DNA of 64,000 bases from Alnus glutinosa (lineage: Eukaryota; Streptophyta; Magnoliopsida; Fagales; Betulaceae), in the NCBI RefSeq assembly GCF_958979055.1, contig NC_084888.1, forward strand, positions 31,494,804-31,558,803, written 5' to 3'. Under the pieces are notes generated by a model. It was not told where the DNA came from. It did not search any database and was given only the letters and a program-made list of their open reading frames with translations. Positions within the stretch are counted from its first letter, which is position 1, and each line of letters opens with the position of its first letter. This document shows, in pieces, positions 34,873 to 44,523 of the stretch. Position numbers and translations under genes: made by a program.

Positions 34873-35462
34873 AAGGGTAATTGCCCGTTGGTCCATGTGG
34901 TATGCCATAATTATTTTTCACTCCTTATGGTTTAAAAAGTTCATGAGAGGTCCCTGTGGTTAGTAATAATTACAAATCGATCCCTACAATCAAATTTCGT
35001 TAAAAATTAACAGATTCTGACAAATGCCACGTCAGCACTACGTGTCGCCAATAAGATGGCGACACGTGTCCATCTTAATAAAAAAAAAAAATTATTAAAA
35101 AATAAATAAATAAAACTTATTTTAAAAAAAATAAAAAATGGCAGCCAAGGGGTGGGGGTGGCCGCGCGCCACCCCTTGGCTTCCCTTTTTTCTTTTTCAT
35201 TTTTTTTCTTTTTTAAAAAATAAGTATATTTATTTATTTTTTAATAAATTTATATTTTTTTTATTAAGATGGACAAGTGTTGCCATCTTATTGGTGACAC
35301 GCGATGCTGACGTTGCATTTGACGAAATCTGTTAAAATTTTTTACAGAATTTGACTGTAGAGATCGATTTGTAATTATTGCTAATCACAATGACCTCCCA
35401 TGAAACCATAGGGAGTGAAAAATAATTATGGCATACTACAGGGACCAACGGTGTAATTATCC
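34873..35462. mobile_element. Long-TIR Mutator-like foldback element
   Basis: Ends AAGGGTAATTGCCCGTTGG and, on the minus strand of the right end, GGATAATTACACCGTTGGTC. The inverted arms are about 200 bp and include GCCACGTCAGCACTACGTG and GATGGCGACACGTGTCCATC with their complements. Flanks TTAAATGGA (34864-34872) and TTAAATGAA (35463-35471) are a 9-bp target duplication with one mismatch. The core at 35140-35180 is GC-rich (GGGGTGGGGGTGGCCGCGCG). Same architecture as 22809-23778. It sits directly upstream of the U11/U12-31K relic. Confidence 0.85.
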
Positions 35463-36850
35463 TTAAATGAAATAATATGGACACTTGTTTTTAACTAAAA
35501 AAAGAAAAAGAAGTATATTTTATTTAGAAATCTTAATTTGTTAAAAGTAATAAAAAAAAGGGGAGGGGGAGGGGGAGGGGGCGGGGGGAAAAGAAAGAAA
35601 GAAGTAAAAACTCAGGTAGATAACACACTTATGAGTGTGAAAATATGATCTATTCCCTATTCTATTTAAATGCACAAAAACGATAGTGAAAATAATTGTA
35701 ATATTATGGTAATCAAATCAATATTAATTGAAGAGAGAGAGAAATGATTTCAATGTTTTTTTTTTTTTTTTTAACAAGTAGCATGTGCTACCATATATTA
35801 TTTCAAAGGCCCGAAGGCTTACATCACGAGAAAATGTACAAGACCTTTAAACTCTAAGCCAGAAGGATCTGACTTAAAAACAGCTGCCGAAGCAGTACAT
35901 AAATCTTATAGAAATTACATTTGAGCCTCTCTTTACATTGAACGCTCATTCTCAAAATAAAAAAGGGCCGATCTAGCATTTAGTCAACACAAATTCCAGT
36001 AAAATTTAAGCAATACAAAGACAGACTGTACGGGAGAAACATTAGAAATACACAAACATAGGTAGAAAAACCCAAAACAAGTCACCGGCAGTGAAGCAGA
36101 GAGGCTGAGTTCAATGTTGAAAAAAAAAATCATCTACAATTTTTTTTTTTTTTTTTTTGCATGTATTGATATTGTATCAACTGCAAAAGTATTTAAATGA
36201 CACCCATCAAATCTAAGCAAAGCATAAGCATTAAAACCAAAAAATAATAATAATAATTTTCTAAAATTGACTTAACAAAATGAAACAATTTGTAATGATT
36301 GATGCTTTATACCACATTTTTATTTTATAGTTATTTCATAATGTTGAGGTGACATTCTCAGTCAAATTTTGAATTTTTATTTTTTATTTTTTAATAAAGA
36401 CTAATTTAAAAATTAGTTGAGATTACCACCTCAATATAATTATAAAATAAAAATGTGAATTCTAATATTATTATTTGCAATAATTGAAAGGCAGCAGAAT
36501 GCTTCAATTCTCCTACTGAAAAAGACGTTTTATTAACTCGATAATATTAGGTTAAGAGAGCTAATCCATTTTAAAACTTATAAAGTATAAGGACTAAATA
36601 GAAATTATATCCAAAGGTAGAGGTCTAGAGATATTAATCTGATAATTATTTTTACTTTAACTTTTATTTTTATTTATTTAATTTAATCTACTGAAAGAAC
36701 AACAGCCACAACAAAACCACCCAAAGTGAACAGAAGCGAAACTTGAAATTGTCTTTTTATGGTGTTGGTTGAGCTGAGGTAACTTGTGAAAAAGACACAA
36801 ATAGAAAGAGAACTGGACATAGACGAGATAGAACAAAGAAGCTTCAACAA
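35463..36850. other. Intergenic DNA with G-rich run, LINE-like tail and a MITE
   Basis: 35559-35588 is a run of GGGGAGGGGGAGGGGGAGGG type, able to form a G-quadruplex. 35759-35773 is a T-run followed by AACAAGTAGCATGTGC and about 300 bp of non-AT-biased sequence ending near 36110, probably a reverse-oriented retroposon end. No gene. Confidence 0.45.
36295..36475. mobile_element. MITE, related to the one at 9960
   Basis: Left ...TTTATACCACATTTTTATT and right end (minus strand TAGAATTCACATTTTTATTT) are inverted. Internal GTTGAGGTGACATTCTCAGT pairs with the complement of ATTGAGGTGGTAATCTCAAC. Same TIR type and size as 9960-10139. Confidence 0.7.
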
Positions 36851-38654
36851 ATTGCAAGCATGAACCTGCCTGCTTGACCTTCAGGAAAGCTTCAGAAAGC
36901 GCCCTACATTATCAAAAACTCGACGATTCTTCCGCAGTAACACTTGGCCTTCTTAGGGTTTCCTGTAAGTCATTATTAACCCATCTTTCCCATTGCCTTT
37001 TTTTTTTTTATTTGATTTGCTCTATTTAAATGAATTAAAAAAAAAAACTGAATTTGAGAACTGGGTTTGTAGGATTCTGTAAAATTTGCAGGTGGGTATT
37101 GATTAAAATGCGTAATCGTAACGGTTAGGTTCTTCTTTTCAATGGGAAATATTTCAAAGCAAAACTTTTTGTTGTGTTGATATTAAATTTCGTTAAAGAT
37201 AATATATTTTCCTTGAATCCTAAGGCAAAATATGCGTTGAGATGAGTGGAGTCTTTGTGGTGGGAAAGAGCTGAACTCAAGGTGTTTGATGTGGGAAGTG
37301 TAAGAAGATTGGCATGATAGATGATCACATGGGGTCGAAATTATTGACACTTCATTGATATTTCGAATTTATGGTCTTTATTTATTTATTTTTATGGTTG
37401 GGTAGAACACAAATACAAACTATTAATTCAAACGAAAGAAAGAAAAAAACTATAAATACAAACCAAATATATACTTATTAAGGTGAGACTTTCGGGTAAA
37501 TGAGATTAGTATATTAGTATTTTATTATTCTTTCAGGAAAAATGAAAATCATGGAGGACAAATAAATCCTTTTAGGACTCAGAAGTAGACCTACAACTCT
37601 GGGATCTAAATTGTCTGTGGGAGAGGAAAATTGTTCTGTTGGAAAACAAAGGGCTTTCCATAATTTATGTAAATAATCTAAAATTTTTAAGAGGAGATCT
37701 CTTCATAATTCTAACACTTACTAATTACAGTTATCTCCTAAACAAACGCCTATTATGAGATCTCTTTTTGGATATTTTCCCTTGTACTGATAAAAGAAAA
37801 CCTCTATGAAAATATATGCTTATAGTTGCACTCAACTTTGAAGAAATCATAATTTTGCCAAATTTATGTTTCCAGCCTTGAATCTCTCAATGGTGTCAAA
37901 CCTGACTAAAATGGCTAAAACATATCACTTTCTAATAGTAAGGGCTAGCATCGGTAATAATTCTAAAATAGGACATTTGACCACTGAATCTTAGTCTAGG
38001 AAGTGATCATGTATAAGTCTTTGTAGGTATTGGAATTTTGATCGGAAAGTGATAAGATCATTTATTACAGGAGATGGTATTGTATATTTATAGGATGATC
38101 TCATAATACTTGGCGAATGAGCTGTGCGCATGAAATAAGGCTACTTAAAACTTAGAGACAGGAGTGTGGTGAGTCCCATTCAAGATGGAGTCAGTCATAT
38201 TGTAATGCTACTTCCAACTTTTTCCAGATACATGATTACTCCCCCATATGATACCAGCTGATACTTCACATGCAGAACTGTTTCTCTAAAGTAACATTCA
38301 AATGTTCAAGTGACTTTTTTTCTTTTTTTTATTATTCATAAAAAAATAAGTCAAATTATGGATGAAGTCATTGTATCCTGCATTTGTATGTCGCCTGAAA
38401 GGGGGCACTTCCTGTATATTGGATATGAATACAAGTTTCTTATATGTTAATTTCATATAATACATGGGCTAATATAATTTCTCTGATAATTAGTAAAGAT
38501 GGATTAAACTACTAAATTCATATCTGTTCTTATTATTAATTTCTTATAAAAAAAGATTTCATTTCGCTCTCCTGTTTCTCCTTCCTTGAAATGCATTTGC
38601 TTCTGTAACTTTTTTGACAAAACCAGTGATGAACTGCCATTTGCTTTGGAAAAG
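36851..38654 (+). other. 5' UTR exon and intron of the BORCS8-like gene
   Basis: A leader around 36851-36964 ends TTAGGGTTTCCT with a GTAAGT donor at 36965. An acceptor at 38625-38626 (AAACCAG) opens the exon carrying the start codon. The leader contains a telo-box-like CTTAGGGTTT, common in 5' regions of plant housekeeping genes. The 1.66-kb intron is AT-rich with no other gene. Exon limits at the 5' side are inferred. Confidence 0.55.
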
Positions 38655-39494
38655 ATGCATGGGTTCTCCACTGTTGATGGCTTTGTGGAGATAACTGAAT
38701 GCTTGGCAGAGATGATTAAATACGTTGCAAATGAACCCTCAGTAGGGCTTTTCTATATTCAGCAGCATACTCAAAATGCGGTGCCCAACGTCATTACTCT
38801 CAAGAATAATGTTGTGGAGAAATCTCGAGAGATGACTTTGCACGCAGAAGATTCAGAGGATTCCATCTCCATGGTGAGCTCAATGAAAGAATGTGGATTC
38901 CCCATCGCTGATGAGATGATTAGAGACATCAAAAAATCTCTAGTGATCATGTCCACAAAACAACCAAGAAGAGGGTTAATCCATAACCCAGCTTCAGGTT
39001 TTCAGATGGGAAGAACTAGTTCTTGGGGACCAGCTGCTTGGGGTCGGAGTGCAGTTTATGCCCAAGAGGATAACGAAAGAAGAGGTAGTTATTTTTCATC
39101 TGTCTTCAAGTCAGCAAGACAAAAGGCCAGCAATTTCAAGTGGCCCCAACATGATCCACGAGAATCAATACAGGCCGAGGGTGAGAAGCTACTGCCATAT
39201 CCTACTCCAACACTCTCAGTGACTTCTGCTAGTACTAGCTCATCTGTGCCGGATGTGGAAGTAGATGAGCTGCCCTTGTCAAGTCGGATTGAAGATGAGC
39301 CACTTAATGAAGAAGAAGAAGAAGAAGAAGAAGAAGAAGAGAGTGATGTCAGCTTACCAAGTCATAATTTATCGTCAGTTTCAGAATACTTTGATGACTT
39401 CAAGGCTGATAAAGAAGCCAAACTGAAGGAGTGGTTGGAAGGGACTGACAACCCGGATAATCATAGAGACGCTAGTGACGCGAAAGGGCTTTAG
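38655..39494 (+). CDS. BORCS8/MEF2BNB-like protein with disordered acidic tail
   Basis: Single coding exon, 279 residues from ATG 38655. The open frame runs upstream, but an acceptor at 38626 makes MHGFSTVDGFVEITECLAEM the likely N-terminus. Residues 1-105 are helical and contain IKYVANEPSVGLFYIQQHTQ, matching the animal MEF2BNB/BORCS8 core (LANEPSVALYRLQEH). BORCS8 is a subunit of BORC, which couples lysosomes to Arl8 and kinesin in animals. A similar endomembrane role in plants is inference. Residues 105-200 hold the plant-type segment GFQMGRTSSWGPAAWGR and a basic SSVFKSARQKASNFKWPQH. The rest is Ser-rich and acidic with about 11 consecutive Glu encoded by a (GAA)n run, ending in a charged EYFDDFKADKEAKLKEWLEG. 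Confidence 0.83.
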   Translation: MHGFSTVDGFVEITECLAEMIKYVANEPSVGLFYIQQHTQNAVPNVITLKNNVVEKSREMTLHAEDSEDSISMVSSMKECGFPIADEMIRDIKKSLVIMSTKQPRRGLIHNPASGFQMGRTSSWGPAAWGRSAVYAQEDNERRGSYFSSVFKSARQKASNFKWPQHDPRESIQAEGEKLLPYPTPTLSVTSASTSSSVPDVEVDELPLSSRIEDEPLNEEEEEEEEEEESDVSLPSHNLSSVSEYFDDFKADKEAKLKEWLEGTDNPDNHRDASDAKGL

Positions 39495-40084
39495 GTTGAC
39501 AACACTCGGCCACTTCAAAATTATATCTGGATACAGATTATGTACAAAAGGTATATGGTGCTATGAGATATTCATTTTGGGTTGTTTAAAGGGTAAAAGT
39601 AAAAATTTCTTCTCATATTTTTCTTGGTTCTATAGACCTTGAACACCTCATTGTAGAATGGTGATTTCCACTAGTGTACTATTGAAAGCTATGTCGATTT
39701 TCAATAACATGGATCTGCATTCTCTGAATGGAAAATATGATCGGGCATCTGCTTTCTTATCACAGAGTTGTTCCGTTACAATGCCTAAGCCCAAAGACAT
39801 GAACCATCAGAGATGACACTTTTAGATAGATGTTTAGCTTTGACATGCATTTAGTTCTTTTGATGTCAAATGTTTTGAAGTTTTAATTAGCAATCGTTAT
39901 TGAATAACTCTATTTAGTATATTAATGTACAATTGCCATAAAAATTGAGATAACGTGGTGGTGGAAATAAATCATTGGTTTTTTTTTTTTTTAAGAGTAT
40001 TGATTCAAAGATAATTTACACTGTCATGTCATCCAGCTATATGACAATTGTATAGGAGTCTACTAAATAGCATTACTCATCGTT
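39495..40084. other. 3' flank of the BORCS8-like gene
   Basis: 3' UTR to roughly 39730. 39940-40080 resembles a decayed relative of the 9960 MITE family (TAGCATTACTCAT at its right end). No gene. Confidence 0.4.
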
Positions 40085-40430
40085 ATTATATCTAGCACAC
40101 CCTTTTCCATAGACCGAGAAAGGAAAGACAGCACGCCGATAAAGCTGCTAACAAGGGCAGATATTGAAAGAAAGTAATTCTTCGTAGACCGATTGATCGA
40201 CTAGTTACAGGGCCGAAGACAGGGCAAGAAGAGATAGATCTCATTTCAAAGAAAATCGATTCACCAAAGCGATTGATCTAGAAGAGCGTCTGGAAGATCT
40301 ATTTCAAGAGAGATTCGCGCTTAGACCAGACCAGCTAACAACTAGCGGAGAGTGAAATTGACTCATGGTGAGCCCGGAGTAAGAAACCTAACCCAAAGTA
40401 TAAAGGATAAGTACCAAAGCTAAGGGGTGA
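40085..40430. other. Possible organelle-derived (NUMT-like) segment
   Basis: Between AT-rich flanks sits about 345 bp of balanced base composition without homopolymers (for example AGTTACAGGGCCGAAGACAG, GAGATAGATCTCATTTC). The style is that of non-coding plant mitochondrial DNA, but I cannot match it to a known mitochondrial gene. Low confidence. Confidence 0.3.
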
Positions 40431-40444
40431 TATGTCGAAAATGT

Positions 40445-40685
40445 TAAACCACCAATTATTCAAAAAACTTAAGTTAATAGGAAAATGTAAATTTAATTAT
40501 TTAATCAATACTTTAACACTTCTTGCGTGTGGGCTCAAACTCCCTTTTAAATTTTTAATAGGTGAGGTTCTACCCGTAGAATATTTAACTGAAATGGGAG
40601 GTAAATGAAGAAATCAAAATTCGAACTCAAGAGCTTAAGCCGATAGAAAGAGATAAATTTAATTATTTAATTAATATTTTAACGA
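40445..40685 (-). repeat. Dispersed repeat, reverse copy of the 30300 element
   Basis: Blocks GTGTGGGCTCAAACTCCC, TTAATAGGTGAGG, AATTGAAATGGGAGGTAAATGA-type sequence and TTCGAACTCAAGAGCTTAAG are the complement order of 30300-30490. The segment CTTAAG..AAATTTAATTATTTAAT is present at both ends, so the copy has directly duplicated flanks. Confidence 0.65.
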
Positions 40686-41189
40686 GAGATATATTATGTT
40701 AGTTACGTTGCTTTGTTTACGTTGTTATCTGTTGCTAGCGATTTTCTTGAATAAGCTGGTCGTGAGGTTGGATAGGGCTGTTAGCCTCATTTATCTAGTG
40801 GTTGATTATCTGCAGAAGTGTTATCTCTCTGAAGGGAAGTCATTAGGCCTGGAGAGTTCATGGAGGAATTCTATCAAACTTTCATAACCCACAACTACAA
40901 GAATCCATCATACTCACTGCTAAGATCGCAACTTTAACTTCTTATTTCTTTCACACGAAAATTTTTATCTTCGAATTTGCTTTAGAGGATCTACATTGAA
41001 CCTCTCGCATACATTTTTCTGGTCAGCATTCCCCGTATTGAGCTCTACGTTAACCATTTGACATGTAGATTTTCTTATGGTTTTAAACTGTTTAAGCCAA
41101 TAATCGTAGCGAGCAGGAACAGTTTGATTGTTGAATCGAAATTCACGTACCTTCTCCCAAGCCCTTAACAATAAGGAAAAAAAAAATTA
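40686..41189. other. Intergenic DNA, no gene seen
   Basis: Only short open frames (63 and 68 codons on opposite strands) without family resemblance. Confidence 0.4.
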
Positions 41190-42125
41190 TCTTGGACTTT
41201 TTATTGAATAACTCTCGAAGGTTGAAAATGCACCAAATCACTCTTTAAGGTATGCACCATTATTAAATCAATCCTTCCATTAGATAATAACACGTAGGCT
41301 GGTAGCCACATCATATCTAAACAAATTCTAACACGTGTACATGTGTTTGAGTCAACATCACCATGTCATTTAAAAAAAAAAATGTCATATCAAGAAAAAA
41401 AGGAAGCAAAGAAAGAGAGAGAGAAAGGTAGTTAGAGTCGCCAAACAACTCCTAAAGGTCATTGGGGGTGGCCACCCCCAATAGCTTTTGAGGATCATTC
41501 ACCACCTTTTGGTTTGGCTAACCAGCCTTTTGGGAGTGGCCAAACCACCCTAGTGGTCATTGGAGGTAGTTTGATTATCTCATATCAAGCCTTTAAGGGT
41601 GGTTAAACCGCTCTCAATCTCCAAAAGGGATGGCCGAACCACTCTCAAATGCCATTGTGAATGGTCCAACCACCCTAAAAGTCAGGTTTAGAGTGGCCGA
41701 ATTATCTCCAACACCCTTTAATGGTGGTTCGACCACCACCCCCAATAGCCATTGGGGTTGTTCAATCACCCCCACCACCTTCTCTCTCTTTCTTTTCTTT
41801 TTTTTTTTTTTTTTATCTCTAATGTGGCATTTTTTTTTTTACTTAATAAGATAGTGCGAACTCAAACACATGTTGTGATAGTGCTAATTCAAACATACGT
41901 ACACATGTTAACATTTGATAACATGTGTTGGTGCTAATTAATTCAAACATATGTACACATGTTAACATTTGATTGGATGACTTGACTATCAACTTACATG
42001 TCATTACTCACCCTTAAAAAAAATATAATAGAGGAAGCGATTGGATTAATAATTGATTTGTTATGCTTTTTAAACCATAAGGAGTGGCTTCATAAAAGAG
42101 CAACCCCTACTTTATTTTTCCCTAA
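41190..42125. mobile_element. Degenerate foldback element with GTGGCC/GGTTCGACCACC core
   Basis: Subterminal segments are imperfect inverted copies: TGCACCATTATTAAATCAAT on the left against minus-strand AAATCAATTATTAATCCAAT on the right. The core (41440-41780) is made of imperfect repeats of CATTGGGGGTGGCCACCCCC and CCAAACCACCCTAGTGGTCA type. Inside the right arm, TTCAAACATA(C/T)GTACACATG occurs twice (about 41890 and 41943). It looks like an older member of the class at 22809 and 34873. Ends approximate. Confidence 0.6.
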
Positions 42126-42214
42126 CAATAAGAGCTTATAAAAATTTAGTCAAACGATAAAATATAATTCATTAAAAAAAAAAGGTAAAGACTATTATAT
42201 GGAGTATGCTATAT

Positions 42215-42670
42215 ATTATATTCTTAGGGAATAACTCCAATTAGGAAGTGGCAAAAACTAACTCCAATAAGAAATTGACACGTCATCATTAAATAAGAAA
42301 AGTAAATATTAACAAAACTTAGCAAAACACGGGATCAAAAACCCTCAATTTCACTATTTTAGTCTTAAAACAAAAAATTATCCCAGCCATTGGCCGCCGC
42401 CGCCACAGGCCCACGCCGAAATTGGGGGTGGCTGCCACCGGGCCGCGCGGCCACCCCCGGGGTCTGGGGAGTAGCCGCGCGGATGTTTCCAGCGTGGAAC
42501 AGTGCTGGCGGTGTCTGGGTGGGCGGGAGTTGGGAGTTTTTTTTTTTTTTTTTCAAACTAAAAAAAGTTAAAAAATGATTAGATTCAATGTTATACAAAC
42601 AATAGTTTTTCTTGTTATAGACTGATGTGTCAATCCCTTATTGGTGGCAAAAAAACACTGATTTTCTACC
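42215..42670. mobile_element. Foldback element with GC-rich core
   Basis: CTCCAATAAGAAATTGACACG on the left (42263) pairs with minus-strand CCAATAAGGGATTGACACAT on the right (42617-42645). The core 42385-42530 is strongly GC-rich (GCCGCCGCCGCCACAGGCCC, GGCCGCGCGGCCACCCCCGG). No transposase. The 62- and 77-codon frames through the core are on opposite strands of the same GC-rich DNA. Confidence 0.6.
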
Positions 42671-42694
42671 CTGACCGGATAGAAGGGGCACTCA

Positions 42695-42834
42695 TATTCT
42701 TATACCACAAATATCACACAATGTGACAGTCAGAACCAACCCTTGATTCTTTTTTTTTAACAATAATTGATCAAAAAGTTATTGAAATTGTCACATTAAT
42801 ATTGTTAGATACTTGTAGAATAAAAATATACTAT
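42695..42834. mobile_element. MITE of the 9960 family
   Basis: Left TATACCACAAATATCACACAATGTGACAGTC-type arm and right arm ATTGTCACATTAATATTGTT...AATAAAAATATACT are inverted copies. Size and arm sequence match the copies at 9960 and 36295, more diverged. Confidence 0.6.
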
Positions 42835-43854
42835 CTAGTTTATTATATATATGTTTCAATTGTTCTCTCGAAATCGATATAGACCTGTCTTGTTTTTTCT
42901 TTCTTGTCACTGAAATATGTAAATAAGATTTGGTTTGCGATTTACACAAAACACGGCAATTAAAACTAATAGCATTAAAAATTTACCATAACATAATAAT
43001 TAAAAGAAATAATAAGACCATAGTTTTATATTTGAAACAAACATATTTCATCCCACTATAATCTTAAAGATCATTTTTTTTTTATCTTCCTGTAAGCTGA
43101 GAATATTGACAAATGGAAATAAGATTTGATTTGCCATTCACACAAAACATGACAATTAGCCACAAGACCATAGTTTTTATATTTGATACTTCTCAACAAC
43201 TAGAGTGGAGGCAGTTGCACCAACATAAATCCGACCTGTCAAAAGTAACTCCGAGTCTCATAGTAAAGGCTCGGCCATCAGCCGGACTCATCCATCCATC
43301 CATCCTACAATATCAGCTAGGCAGCCACTTCTCATCCAGATGGCATTTCTGGGGCAACATAGCTCTCAAGAGATTCACCAGCGGCCTGTCCAAACACCGA
43401 GGTCTTGCTCACAAGCTCCAATCAATTCAGAGGCATCTCGAGGAGATGCCTTGAAGACTCTGGGCAACATGAAGCCAAACAACAGAGAAGCCAGACTCTT
43501 GCTCAATGTTCACTTTGACATTGCATTTATCACCTTACCGGCAGAGAAGCCAAACAACAGCGCAGTGGTCCTCCTGCAAGTGGCATAGTCATCTTCAACA
43601 AGCTGACAAAGGCGGTAGTGATCCGGCCAAAGATCATGAGTAAGTAAAGCTGTTATGAGGCTGGGAACAAACTTGGTCACAGATTGCAAATTGGCCCTTG
43701 TTGATAGATTCAGAGGTGAAGAGCAGATCCTTCAATAAATTTTTGATGGAGCATTCACAGGAAAAAAAAAAGAAGGTTAGTTCTGAATAAGTCAAGGACA
43801 GAGCTTAAATCTAACCAAGCAAGTAATGTCCTCGCAGCGGCTGCGCTTTTGGGT

Positions 43855-43896
<42 letters not shown>

Positions 43897-44523
43897 GGGG
43901 GCTGATGCCCAGAAAGAAAGAAATTTCAACAAATTAAATTTTTATTATTTAACTTCAGTGATTTTTATGTCTTCATATTCTCTGCTAGTCTACTAGAATT
44001 CCGAGTATACAATGAACAAATTCCTTTTCCATGGAAAACCCAACCACACCATTAAATTGATTCTTGAAAAGAACCTGCTGAAGTCACTGGTATATAGCCA
44101 TCATTCAGATCCTGGTCCCAAGCATGAGATAATAAAAAAATTTCACTAATTAAATATCTTTATCTAAATTTCACTAATTAAATATCTTTATCTAAATAAG
44201 AGACCTAATTAACATACTAGCCACTAATCACATTTGAAAAACATAAAATTTGTATGGAATAATACATACTTCTCAGTCAGATCCTCTAACGGAAGGCAAT
44301 GCCTCATCAGGTTACATTAAAATGGAAATTGATATTTGCAAAATTGCATATTCGACTACTTGGGCCCAGCAAAGCTAAACAACATTGAGATAAGAAAAGC
44401 AGGTGAGGGGCACAACATTCTCCACCAAAAAGGTTAAAAGGGAAAACAGTTCTACGCATAAAGACCAATGCTCATGAAGAGCCAGTTACAAGTTATGACA
44501 TCTCACCTCTCAAGTCTGTCTAC
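42835..44523. other. Intergenic DNA 3' of FLD
   Basis: 43180-43640 is a less AT-rich stretch with a 113-codon frame that I do not recognise. A segment AGAGAAGCCA(G/A)AC/AACAACAG recurs at about 43480 and 43545. 43864-43900 is a near-pure run of about 33 G. 44139-44198 is a 30-bp tandem duplication of TTTCACTAATTAAATATC plus flank. The rest is AT-rich. Confidence 0.45.
43864..43900. repeat. Poly-G tract
   Basis: Roughly 33 consecutive G followed by TGGGGGCTGATGCCC, preceded by a T-run. Length is uncertain because such tracts are error-prone in sequencing and assembly. Confidence 0.85.

Noticed and set aside
36901-37328. Minus-strand 67-codon frame near the BORCS8-like leader
   Set aside because: Low-complexity frame in the first intron without conserved features.
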